Source: Deinococcus aerius | Lineage (GTDB): Bacteria; Deinococcota; Deinococci; Deinococcales; Deinococcaceae | Direction of reading: 5' to 3' | Length of the DNA stretch: 64,000 nt | Assembly (NCBI RefSeq): GCF_002897375.1 | Contig: NZ_BFAG01000001.1 | Coordinates: forward strand, 62,001-126,000 | Part shown: positions 1-7,997 of the stretch, piece after piece | Layout: each line of letters starts with the position of its first letter | Numbering within the stretch: the first letter of the stretch is position 1 | Position numbers and translations under genes: made by a program | The notes under the pieces: generated by a model | Told to the model about the DNA's origin: nothing | Databases searched by the model: none | The model's input: the letters and a program-made list of their open reading frames with translations, nothing else

Positions 1-478
1 GGTGCGTGGGGTGTGGTTCTGACCGCACTTCGTACGCCCAGCCGATGGCAGAGCAAGCCTGACGCGTGGTCTGGAAGGCACGCTGGGTGTCCTCGTCCGT
101 GGTGTGGGCGGTAGGGCGGACGTCGAGGACGAGGCGGCGCTGCCCGACGCGGTCGGCAAGCAGGTCTGGGTAGTGCCCGAGGACGCGGCCGTCCTCGGCC
201 GTCCAGGTGAGGAGGAACGGTTGAGCGGCGACGCGCCGCACGCCCCGGTCCTGGTCGAGTTGCCGCATGACGGCCTCTTCCAGGCGGGACTCGAACGCCA
301 GGTGCACGCCCTGCGTGGTGAACCAGTACTCGCCCGTCTGGTTCACCTGGTGCCGGTAGTTCTGCACCTTCCGGCAGGGTTGGAGGTCGGCGAGGGAGAG
401 GGTGAGGAGCGCGTCCAGCGGGGCATCCTGGACGACTTCACCATCGCCCCTCACGAAGGAGACGCGGTAAGATGTCAT
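1..478 (-). CDS. TnsA-like transposase endonuclease, partial (C-terminus off the left edge)
   Basis: This is an open minus-strand frame of 159 codons from ATG at 478 to the window edge, with AGAAGGG about 10 nt upstream as ribosome site. The protein resembles the TnsA encoded at 26573-27352. It shares a central QN/PNY segment, then FES (E63), an AAQPF strand, YPDLL (D105) and a VLDVRP strand (D119). In TnsA these acidic residues form the restriction-like nuclease site that cuts the 5' ends of a Tn7-type transposon. The usual lysine of the last motif (VEDVKP in the second copy here) is arginine (R121), so activity is uncertain. The gene probably belongs to a second Tn7-like element extending left of the window. 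The C-terminal domain cannot be seen. Confidence 0.82.
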   Translation of the reverse strand, partial: MTSYRVSFVRGDGEVVQDAPLDALLTLSLADLQPCRKVQNYRHQVNQTGEYWFTTQGVHLAFESRLEEAVMRQLDQDRGVRRVAAQPFLLTWTAEDGRVLGHYPDLLADRVGQRRLVLDVRPTAHTTDEDTQRAFQTTRQACSAIGWAYEVRSEPHPTH

Positions 479-506
479 TCGGCTTTCCCTTCTGGGGGGC
501 CAGTGG

Positions 507-545
507 AAGTGCCAAGATCTTGCTTGCCGGCGGGACTTGGCACTT
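507..545. promoter_or_regulatory. Inverted repeat upstream of the partial tnsA-like gene
   Basis: AAGTGCCAAG at 507-516 is repeated as its exact reverse complement at 536-545, 19 nt apart. It sits 29-67 nt upstream of the start codon at 478, where an operator would be expected. No protein can be assigned to it. Confidence 0.4.
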
Positions 546-1250
546 CGCGCGCTTCATGAGAATGAAGCTTGTCCTGGTGTCCCAGGATCCCCCACGGGCA
601 TGTTACGCCCCCGGTGAAAACGAGGTCTAGCCCTTGGATGAGTGGGAAGATGAGAAGCCCAGGGGGAAAATCACCGGGGACTCAGAGTGGAATGCGTGCT
701 GGACGGCGTGAATCACGCTTGTGTAGGTACATGTGTGGGGACAATCGGCGACACGCGGTTTTCCCACTTTTACGCTGTGTGTGAAAACTGGTCCGGCCGC
801 CGCTCGGAGGGCCCGTCGAATTGCCGACGCAGGCGCGCGCGGCGAAGCTGCGATATGACCTGGGATAAGCGCCGCGCGCCCGGGCGCGCGGACGTTGCTC
901 ATGCGCACTTGACTCAGGGATCACCGATGTTCAAAGAGGACCGGCCGGGTCCCCCTGGGGCGATCGTGGATGTACGATGCGCTCAGGTTGACGCCAGCCG
1001 GTTCACTCCCCGTGTCAGCGGAGTTTTAGGGTAGGCGGCATCGCCCGCGCGCGCAAGGACGCCACGCGGACGGCACGAGGACGCCGTGGATGCCGCTCCC
1101 TCCCGGCCAGACCCGTCAGCCGGGAGGGAGGCAGTGCGGCCGCTGGTCACTGGCCGCGGGAGACGGTGATGTCGACAGGAAGTTCGATCCTCGCGTGGGC
1201 GACCTGATCGCCCACCACGGCTGCGTTCGCGAGAGCCGTACGAGGGGCAC
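546..1250. other. Non-coding stretch with one strong hairpin
   Basis: No convincing gene is seen in about 700 bp; the open frames here look like shadows. A perfect 12-bp stem (1096-1107 with 1119-1130, CTCCCTCCCGGC and its complement, loop 11 nt) could be a terminator, although no T-run follows. If the partial tnsA-like gene belongs to a second transposon, that element's end should lie between here and 2324. No TnsB-like repeat resembling the main element's was recognised. Confidence 0.5.
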
Positions 1251-2105
1251 ATGACGCAATCATCTTTGCCAGCAGGCGTGGACCGTCCTGCCATGACGGC
1301 GGCGCTTCAGCGCCTCGATGACATTCTGGGTGTGCAGCACGGGGGGTTGTTGCGGCGGTTGCAGACGGAGTTGGAGGTCCTCGATTGGGCATGGCGGCGA
1401 GGCTGCCTCCTGATGGAACGAGATGCGCTTCCAGCAGACGAGAGGTATGCCGTCATTGACGGGTGGCGCGCCCTGCTGAACGCGTTCGATGACCGTGGTG
1501 TCCCCCCGGCGCTTCCTGACACTCCGGGCCCTGCGGTGAATTTGCGCATCGTACCTTCCGACGAAGCTTCTGCCTATGAGGCACGGTTGCGTGGGCAGCT
1601 CGCGGGGTTGCCGTGGGAGGCCCGGCCGGTGTGCGCGATTGAAGCCCTTTTGGACGCGCAGGCCTTCGCCGCATCTTTGACGTGCAAGGACGCGGTAAAA
1701 CTGCTGCTGCTGGCCTGTGACGCCCTGGGCTTCCGCCGCGTGGACCCGGGGGAGTTTGGGATCGCACTCACGTACTTCCAGCGGCTGGTCGCGCGCGGCT
1801 GGGTGGTAGCCAAGGCGTGGACGGCTGTGTCCGCCCGGCGCGAGGTGATGTTGATCGCTGGCAATACCCGGTCGGAGGGGTGCGTTGTGATGGAGCCCTG
1901 CGCGCCCGGGGAGAGCCGTCACTCGATTGGCGTCACCGACGAGGGCCGCGTCAGGTTCCGGGCGCATCTCACGTTCATCAAGGCTGACCTCCTGGAGGAC
2001 ACCTTGCGGGCGCTCGCGGCGGTCGGCGTGACGGACAGGGTGAGCCGCCCTGGCTTCGTGCTGCATGACGCGGCGACGGCTCCTCGTCTTGAAGGGGTGG
2101 GGTGA
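1251..2105 (+). CDS. Hypothetical protein, 284 aa
   Basis: A well-formed gene starting with ATG at 1251 behind ACGAGGGG. I do not recognise the family. The N-terminal third looks helical and basic (LLRRLQTELEVLDWAWRRG). The C-terminal half alternates strands and helices around GWVVAKAW and REVMLIAGN. There is no signal peptide, membrane segment or obvious catalytic motif. It lies in the accessory region between the second TnsA-like gene and the left transposon end, and the truncated basic gene follows after 37 bp, so both were probably co-transcribed. It could be cargo of the neighbouring mobile element. Confidence 0.6.
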   Translation: MTQSSLPAGVDRPAMTAALQRLDDILGVQHGGLLRRLQTELEVLDWAWRRGCLLMERDALPADERYAVIDGWRALLNAFDDRGVPPALPDTPGPAVNLRIVPSDEASAYEARLRGQLAGLPWEARPVCAIEALLDAQAFAASLTCKDAVKLLLLACDALGFRRVDPGEFGIALTYFQRLVARGWVVAKAWTAVSARREVMLIAGNTRSEGCVVMEPCAPGESRHSIGVTDEGRVRFRAHLTFIKADLLEDTLRALAAVGVTDRVSRPGFVLHDAATAPRLEGVG

Positions 2106-2142
2106 AGTGGGACGGTCGCTGGGTTCCGGGAAGGAGCGGGCG

Positions 2143-2340
2143 ATGCAGCGAAAGCAAGCGCGAACGACGCTGAGAAAGAAAACGGGCACGCGGACAGGGC
2201 GCACTGCGGTGAAGGGCAGACCCGACCCGGTGGAGAAGAGAAAGGTGCCGTTCGCGTTGAGGATGAGTCGGTACGACAAGGACCGGCTGAAAGTGCTTGC
2301 TGATCACATGGGGTTGACCGTTTCTGTCAATTCAACTTGA
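2143..2340 (+). pseudogene. Small basic protein (ribbon-helix-helix-like) truncated by a transposon end
   Basis: The start ATG at 2143 has GGAAGGAG upstream. The first 61 residues form a lysine/arginine-rich tail and then FALRMSRYDKDRLKVLADHMG, which looks like the first strand and helix of an Arc/MetJ-type DNA-binding fold. At 2325 the sequence switches to the transposon terminus TGTCAATTCAACTT, which adds VNST and a stop. The second helix of the fold is therefore missing. The rest of the gene is not found beside the right transposon end. The family assignment is an inference from a short stretch. Confidence 0.55.
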
Positions 2341-2436
2341 GGGTGTCATCAGGTGGTGTGTCCAGCACGGGCTTCAGCCTTTGCATAAAGCAGGATGTCA
2401 GCAGGGGTTATTCAGCTGAGAATGTCATCTTTTTGC
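2325..2436 (+). repeat. Outer left transposon end (L1) with TnsB-type sites
   Basis: It begins TGTCAATTCAACTTGAGGGT and repeats TGTCA at position 20, matching the right terminus (TGTCAAATTAAACTCAGCAT read from 27983 on the minus strand) at 16 of 24 positions without gaps. Two more ATGTCA sites follow, at about 2394 and 2422. The last, AGCTGAGAATGTCATCTTT, is identical to a right-end site at 27649-27667. The whole block is repeated, diverged, at 2750-2861. Confidence 0.7.
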
Positions 2437-2439
2437 GAC

Positions 2440-2736
2440 TCATTGTCCGGGCGTCGAGCAGGACCCTTCTAGCTGGGGGTAGCGTGACACCACCAGCCCG
2501 ATATTGAGATTGCCCGCGAGACGCAGCAGCTCCGCCGGAAAGGCGTCCGCCTGATGGGCGACGTCGCGGTCCTCGATGCCGAAGTCCAGTTCACACACGT
2601 CCACCCCTGGAAAGTCGGCAAGTGGGGCCAGCTCGGCCGCATACCGCTTCAGGAAGGCGATCGTGTCGTCAATCTGCCCATCGAGGTCGTCGAACTCCGC
2701 TTCGCTGGTCACCAGGAAGAAGCCGGACCACTCCAT
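2440..2736 (-). CDS. Small acidic hypothetical protein trapped between two transposon left ends
   Basis: A 98-residue frame from ATG at 2736. It reads as an acidic small protein with FFLVTSEAEFDDLDG near the start and the striking stretch ELDFGIEDRDVAHQ then FPAELLRLAGNLNIGL. It resembles small cytosolic bacterial proteins of unknown function, but I cannot name the family. The frame stays open upstream through the inner left end (2750), so the native N-terminus may have been lost to the insertion. The C-terminus ends only a few bases from the outer left end repeat. It may be a remnant of the DNA into which one element inserted. Confidence 0.5.
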   Translation of the reverse strand: MEWSGFFLVTSEAEFDDLDGQIDDTIAFLKRYAAELAPLADFPGVDVCELDFGIEDRDVAHQADAFPAELLRLAGNLNIGLVVSRYPQLEGSCSTPGQ

Positions 2737-2749
2737 CCGGCGCCCCCGG

Positions 2750-2861
2750 TGTTCATCCAACTTCAGCCTGTCACCCCAGCTCGTGTCCAGCACGGACTTT
2801 TGCATCTGCATAAAGCAGCATGTCAGCAGCCCTTGTGAAGCTGAGCATGTCATCTTTTTCG
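2750..2861 (+). repeat. Inner left transposon end (L2)
   Basis: An ungapped but diverged direct repeat of 2325-2436, offset by 425 bp. Conserved cores are TGTCCAGCACGG (2784-2795), GCATAAAGCAG-ATGTCAGCAG and AGCTGAGCATGTCATCTTTTT. The terminal TGTCA is altered to TGTTCA. The repeat carries the same set of TnsB-type sites, so this is a second left end in the same orientation. Confidence 0.65.
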
Positions 2862-3081
2862 GGCAGCGCGGGCATTGCCACCGCCTTACTTCGGCGCGGT
2901 CCCGGGCGTAAGCCCAAAGCTGAAGCTGCGATACTCCCCACCCAGCGACACCCCCAGCCACCCCTCCTGCACCGCCCGCCCGGGGCCGGTGCGGTTGGGG
3001 TCCAGCGTGCGCGGGCGACACGACCAGCAGCGGGTGACGGTCAGGGGCGCGGTAGCATGCCGTTCTGTTGGGGAGGTGGCC

Positions 3082-4992
3082 ATGGTGAACGCACACGATT
3101 TGGACCGGGTGGGCATCAACAACGTCGACCTGAGCTACTGGCTGGTCGATGAGGGAACTCACAGTTACTTCACCCCCATGATGGAAGCCCGGCAGGGCGG
3201 TGACGGCACTGCCGCTCACATCTGGGAGTTGCTTCATCACGCGGGTATGCCCATCCTGGACGTGAACGAACGAGCCTACAAGCTTCACTGGGCAGGTCCT
3301 GAAAGCCTGCCCCGCTTCACAGCTGAAGGCACCCTCGCCACCCAGGACATCCTTGACCTCGTTACCCTGATGCCCCACGTGCAGCACCCTGGGATGCGGG
3401 CGCGCATCGGTGACATCGCCTGGCACACCGCCGAGAGGAAGGACCGCAAGTACGTTGTAAGGGCCGCGAGGGATGCTGTTGAAGCGTACCTCACGTACGC
3501 GAACCACCTCGTCCAACACCCCTCAAACTTCGACGTGGACATCGCTGAGGCGCTGACGCGAGCCTGGGACCTCACGCTGAGCGTGGCAAAAAGCGACGAG
3601 GGCCTGAAGGGCCGGGTGTTGGACGAAGCCCTCAAAGTCGTGCGTGACGACGAGCGTCACCCGACAACACGCCTCCTGCTGCTGCAAAGGCTCCCCGCCA
3701 AGCAGGTGGATGCTGCGGAGATGGCCAGCCTGGCTGGTGAAGCCGCACGCCGGGCAGAGCAGGGAAATTACCCCAACTACGACACGAACTTCACCCCGGC
3801 GGAAGGTTTCCGTGCAGTGCCCCTCCCGTTCATTGCCATGCAACTGCACGACGTCGCCGCCAGGTGGCACCGCCGGAACAATGACTCGGAGCAGGAGCGC
3901 GTGGCGCAACTGGACTCCATCGACGTGGAAGCCCGCCAAGCCCGCGCGCGCGCGGCGGCGGGTGATCACATGGGGGCCGCTTTCGCGCTCATGGGGGCCA
4001 TGCGGCGACGTCAGCAATTGCTGGGGAGCGGGGAAATGGAGGTCATCCAACTGCACGGTGAGGCCCGCGAGGCAATGAAGGCGGCGCGCGAAGGGCAGAC
4101 TCCCCAAACCGAGGACATTACGCAGCTCGTGGAGCGAGCAAAGCCCGGCATCCTTGCCAAACTCGACGGGAGGAGTTTAAGGGAGGCCATCTTCATCCTC
4201 GCGCACTTGCCTTCCTTCCGCCCCCGCGACGAAGTGGAGCGGCTGACCACGGACGCGCTGGATACCTCAGTGCTGGCCAGGCTGTTCGGAAACGTTGAAC
4301 TCAGCGCCGATGCACGGGTGACGGCAACCGCGGGGGGACGAAGTGACGAGCAGTTCGCCCACTGGCGGGTGGAGTTCCAGAACATGGTGCGCCAGACGTA
4401 CGTCCACACGACCATCAACCCCGCGCGGGAGTACATTCGCGAGCAGTACCGCTTGGACCCGCAGGAAATGATGGACGCCATCGGCGGGGCTCCCCTGGTG
4501 GGAGACGACGACCAGATCAGTGTCGTGCGTGGAATTCACGCGGCATTGACCGATGACGACCTGGTCGCGGCGCACCTGCTCGTTCCCCGCCTGGAGACCG
4601 TGTTCCGACGGGTGCTCGACCAGACGGAAGGTCAGCTCCCTTCCGCAGTGAAGAGCGACGGCACCGAGGACGTGCGGATGCTCGGCCCGATGCTGGAGAA
4701 CCCCGAATACCGCGACCGCCTCGACGAGTATTTCGGGCCTGACCTGATGTTCGAGATTGAAACGTTCTTCAACTCCAAGCCCGGCCCGAACGCCCGCAAT
4801 GCCCTGTGCCACGGCTTCGCCCCGGACGCCTTCTACGAGGACTGGCCGGGCGTGATTGCCACGCACCTGCTCATGCGCGTGTACCTCACCCTGCCGAAAC
4901 TGGCGGACGCAGCGGAAGCGCCCGACGACAGCGGCCCTGCGGAGGAGGAACAACCAGCTGCTGCGCCTCAGGAGCAGACGCCGGACGCTTAA
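3082..4992 (+). CDS. DUF4209 (HEPN-superfamily) protein
   Basis: The 636-residue product starts at ATG 3082 behind GGGGAGGTGG, with a possible -10 TAGCAT at 3053. Near the C-terminus it has RNALCHG (R572, H577), matching the RNxxxHG signature of DUF4209, which is placed in the HEPN superfamily. HEPN proteins with an R-x4-6-H motif are often RNases in toxin and anti-phage systems. The rest is mostly helical, with an alanine/arginine-rich coiled-coil-like part around 340-400. The protein ends in an acidic Pro/Glu/Ala tail. It is the first cargo gene inside the left end and converges on the pPIWI-RE operon. RNase activity is inferred from the motif, and it may act alone or with the neighbouring operon. 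Confidence 0.75.
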   Translation: MVNAHDLDRVGINNVDLSYWLVDEGTHSYFTPMMEARQGGDGTAAHIWELLHHAGMPILDVNERAYKLHWAGPESLPRFTAEGTLATQDILDLVTLMPHVQHPGMRARIGDIAWHTAERKDRKYVVRAARDAVEAYLTYANHLVQHPSNFDVDIAEALTRAWDLTLSVAKSDEGLKGRVLDEALKVVRDDERHPTTRLLLLQRLPAKQVDAAEMASLAGEAARRAEQGNYPNYDTNFTPAEGFRAVPLPFIAMQLHDVAARWHRRNNDSEQERVAQLDSIDVEARQARARAAAGDHMGAAFALMGAMRRRQQLLGSGEMEVIQLHGEAREAMKAAREGQTPQTEDITQLVERAKPGILAKLDGRSLREAIFILAHLPSFRPRDEVERLTTDALDTSVLARLFGNVELSADARVTATAGGRSDEQFAHWRVEFQNMVRQTYVHTTINPAREYIREQYRLDPQEMMDAIGGAPLVGDDDQISVVRGIHAALTDDDLVAAHLLVPRLETVFRRVLDQTEGQLPSAVKSDGTEDVRMLGPMLENPEYRDRLDEYFGPDLMFEIETFFNSKPGPNARNALCHGFAPDAFYEDWPGVIATHLLMRVYLTLPKLADAAEAPDDSGPAEEEQPAAAPQEQTPDA

Positions 4993-5037
4993 CACACTGG
5001 GGCAGTTCGACCGGGGGCTCCCCCGAGAGGCCATCTG

Positions 5038-5067
5038 AACTGGGGCGGGGTGCATCCCGCCCCAGTT
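5038..5067. terminator. Bidirectional hairpin between convergent cargo genes
   Basis: AACTGGGGCGGG (5038-5049) pairs perfectly with CCCGCCCCAGTT (5056-5067) around a 6-nt loop. It lies between the DUF4209 stop (4992) and the pPIWI-RE stop codon (5067-5069), so it can end transcription from both sides. Confidence 0.7.
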
Positions 5068-7997
5068 CATTCCTCTTCCTCGCCGCCCTCCTCCTCGTCG
5101 AGGTCGTAGTCGGCGAGGTACTCCTTGAGGGCCTTCTCGAAGTACAGGGGGGCGGGTTTCGTCGTCCACTCCCCGAAGTGCGCGTAGCACTGCCGCAACC
5201 ATTCCACCAGCCGCGCCACCTGGTCGGGCTGGTCACCACCGGAACGCACGACGGCAATCTCCACGCCCGCCGGGGTCGTCCACGCGTCCGTGTGGACTTT
5301 CATGGTGTCCGCGACGTAATGCTGCCCGGTGTCGTCGCGTACCTGCCTCATGCCGTACATGACCCGGTACCCGGAGCGGCCCTGGGTCTGCCCGGTGCGG
5401 ATGGTGCTGCCGAAGGACAGGTACACGTTCGTGCCCTGCGTGTCCGTCACCTTGAACAGGTCCGCTTCCGCCGCTGAGGGCGCGTGGTAGCGGATGATCT
5501 CCGCGGTGGGCTGGCCGTCCTCGCCCTGCACCGCCCCGTGGAAGTCCTTGTCCCACAGCACCTTCGGGCTGTTGCTGGTGCGGACGCGGACGAGGCGAGC
5601 GTGCGGCCAGGCAGCTTCCGCGTGGAAGGTGCCGTCCAGGTGAACGTTGTTCGGGTCGATGACCTCGTCCTTCAACCAGGGCCACACGCTGCGGCTGCTG
5701 TCCGCGTCGACGATCACCAGCGGCCGCTGCGCCCGCTTGCCGAAGTCGGCGAGCGCCTCCCGGAAGAACGCCTGCGTCCGCCCGCCCAGTTGCTCCCAGC
5801 GGTTCTGCACGGCCGTGGTGAGCTGCACGGGGCCCAATCCCGCGAGGGTCACCAGCGCCTGCGGGAGCGGCATCAGGGAGGTGTGCACGGGCTGACGGCC
5901 GTCCCCCTCGTACGCGAAGCGGGCGCCGCACGTGCCCGTCTCCACGTCAAGTTCAATCGCGAACGGCAGGAAGCTGCGGTCGTTCCCGATGAAGCGGGTG
6001 GTGTTGCGCCGCACGACGCCCAGCGCGAGGATGCGGTCAGGGTACGCGCCGAACAGGCTGGGCACGTCCTCCTCGTACACCTTCCTCGCCTCGGCGATCA
6101 CCTTCCCGGGTTTCACCCGCCCGGCGCTCTTGTAGGCGAGGTCCAGCCAGCCGATCATCAGGCGATCCTCGAAACTGCGGTCAATGCCCGCGTCGATCTC
6201 ATCCTGAGTCTTCTTCCGGCCGCGCGGCGCTTTCACGGCCGCTTCCTCGCGGGCCTCGTCGCGGGGCCGCAGGTACTGCACGGGCACGCCCAGGCCCTGA
6301 GCGAGGGCGATGCGCGCCGCGCGTTTGTTCACCAGGTCGTCGTGCTGGTTCCCGGGGTACCACTGCCGGGCGATGACCAGCACCCCGTCCACCCGGCGGC
6401 CGGTCTTCTCCTCGTGGGCCTTCACCGTCCGGATGAACGGGTCCCATTCCGCCATGCGCAGCGCCGCCCGGTCCGCATTCCCGGGTTTGTGATCGGGGGA
6501 TTTCGGCTGCGGGACCGGCAGTGTCGAGCGCGGGCCGTGCGCGAGGGGACTGATGGGCACCCGGACAGTGGTGACGCTGCCGCCCAGGATGGTGGCCAGG
6601 CGTGCCTCGGCCTCGCGGGCGTCCTCCTCCTGGCCGGGCTGCACGGCGATCACCAAGTGGTGCTCACCGTCGTACACGTCCCGGATGCTCTGCTGCGCTT
6701 CCTCCAACCACTGCCGGTACTTCTCTTTCTTCTTGCTGTCGTCGCTGTCGCGCTTGCCCCAGTGCTGGTCGCGGTCCTTCACCTCGCGGGTGGACGTTTC
6801 CAGGTACCGCAGGCCCTCCCAGGGGTGCAGGCCCAGGGCCTTCATCGCATCGACGAGGCCGGTGAACCCGTCCAGCTTGTCCTTGTCGGGCACGCCGCTC
6901 TTCGTTTCGCTGCGTTCGCCCACCCCGTGCTTGAGGCCGACGAGCAACCGGCACCCGGACAGGCGGTGCCCTTCCTTCACGATCTTCTCCGCGGTGAAGG
7001 TCGTCTTCGGGAAGTACCGGCGGGCGATCGGGCCGAAGTCATCATCCGGCGCGTACACCCACCCCGCTTCCGTACGCACGCGTTTCAAGGTGAATTGCAG
7101 GGCCCGGGTGGACCCGTCCGGGAGGGCGTACGCGCTGAGCGTCTTTGTGGTCGCCTTTTCCTTGAGACCTGTCGCCCACACGCGTTTGCTGAACTCGGTG
7201 ATGATCACGGGCGTGGGCCGGCCGGGGTAGCTGAACACGCGGAGGCGCACGACGAGGCTGAAGCGGCTTCTGCCGCCCACGGGGACCGGGTCCGTCATCA
7301 GTTCCGCCTGGTTCTGCTCCAGTTGCCCGCTCGCGATACGCCGCAGGGCGCCCAGGTCAGGGAACGGGGCCTGCCCCTCCAGGCCGCGAGCGACGAAGTC
7401 CGCGAGGTCCGCGTAACTGCTGGGCGTGAGGGCCTTCGCGGTCTTCCCCAGACTCGTCCCCCACTCGAACACCCGCGTGCTGCGTTCCCGGGTGGTGAGG
7501 GCCTGCCCAGCGCGCACCAGCTGCTTGAGTTGCCCCAGGGCCGCCACCGCGTCGGGGTGGTGGGCGTGTTCGGTCACGTCGTCCACCAGCCAACCCAGGG
7601 CGGCGTCCCGAGCGGCGGGCAGGGCGTCGTCCGGCGGGGTGAGCGTCCACGAGAGGGTGCGGTGCTTGGCGAGGCCCAGGGTGCGGTCCAGGCGGAGGTT
7701 CCGCTGATCACCGAGTTCCAGCCGACCACGCAGCCCCACGACGGGGAGACTCACCTTGGGTTTCTGACTGTTCATGGCTTTGGAGAGGGCACCCAGTTGG
7801 TGGTAGGCGGCGTCCGACCACTGCACGACCGTCACCCGGTGCACCTGATCGCGGCCGCGGCCGTTCATCACGAAGGCGAGTGCGATAGGGTCGTCACGCA
7901 CGTCCCGTTCCCGCTTCACAATGCGCCGCACGCGGGTGTCCGCGTCCCCCTGCGGCATGACGTTCGGGGCGGGCGGGTCAAGGTCCTGAATGGTCAT
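5067..7997 (-). CDS. pPIWI-RE protein (prokaryotic PIWI with RNase H fold)
   Basis: A 976-residue protein, last gene of a three-gene operon. The C-terminal third looks like the RNase H/PIWI domain of the pPIWI-RE family: a first strand PLVIVDADSSRSVWPW (D764, D766), then NVYLSFG, and the closing helix LVEWLRQCYAHFGEWTTKPAPLYF typical of the family's end. A long N-terminal region corresponds to the DUF3962-type and MID-like parts. pPIWI-RE proteins are predicted nucleic-acid-guided or R-loop-recognising effectors working with a helicase and a restriction endonuclease, and both are encoded upstream here. The start overlaps the helicase stop (ATGA, 7994-7997). The last 12 residues are almost all acidic. 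Whether the RNase H site is catalytic cannot be judged by eye. Confidence 0.85.
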   Translation of the reverse strand: MTIQDLDPPAPNVMPQGDADTRVRRIVKRERDVRDDPIALAFVMNGRGRDQVHRVTVVQWSDAAYHQLGALSKAMNSQKPKVSLPVVGLRGRLELGDQRNLRLDRTLGLAKHRTLSWTLTPPDDALPAARDAALGWLVDDVTEHAHHPDAVAALGQLKQLVRAGQALTTRERSTRVFEWGTSLGKTAKALTPSSYADLADFVARGLEGQAPFPDLGALRRIASGQLEQNQAELMTDPVPVGGRSRFSLVVRLRVFSYPGRPTPVIITEFSKRVWATGLKEKATTKTLSAYALPDGSTRALQFTLKRVRTEAGWVYAPDDDFGPIARRYFPKTTFTAEKIVKEGHRLSGCRLLVGLKHGVGERSETKSGVPDKDKLDGFTGLVDAMKALGLHPWEGLRYLETSTREVKDRDQHWGKRDSDDSKKKEKYRQWLEEAQQSIRDVYDGEHHLVIAVQPGQEEDAREAEARLATILGGSVTTVRVPISPLAHGPRSTLPVPQPKSPDHKPGNADRAALRMAEWDPFIRTVKAHEEKTGRRVDGVLVIARQWYPGNQHDDLVNKRAARIALAQGLGVPVQYLRPRDEAREEAAVKAPRGRKKTQDEIDAGIDRSFEDRLMIGWLDLAYKSAGRVKPGKVIAEARKVYEEDVPSLFGAYPDRILALGVVRRNTTRFIGNDRSFLPFAIELDVETGTCGARFAYEGDGRQPVHTSLMPLPQALVTLAGLGPVQLTTAVQNRWEQLGGRTQAFFREALADFGKRAQRPLVIVDADSSRSVWPWLKDEVIDPNNVHLDGTFHAEAAWPHARLVRVRTSNSPKVLWDKDFHGAVQGEDGQPTAEIIRYHAPSAAEADLFKVTDTQGTNVYLSFGSTIRTGQTQGRSGYRVMYGMRQVRDDTGQHYVADTMKVHTDAWTTPAGVEIAVVRSGGDQPDQVARLVEWLRQCYAHFGEWTTKPAPLYFEKALKEYLADYDLDEEEGGEEEE

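Noticed and set aside
1096..1130. Perfect hairpin as end of the second transposon
   Set aside because: It shares nothing with TnsB-type sites; more like a terminator.
2886..3122. 78-codon minus-strand frame overlapping the start of the DUF4209 gene
   Set aside because: It overlaps the promoter and first codons of a better supported gene and has no clear start signal.
5067..7997. Classical long prokaryotic Argonaute
   Set aside because: The tight operon with a DinG-type helicase and zinc-ribbon REase and the family-specific C-terminus fit pPIWI-RE better; no PAZ-like part was recognised.
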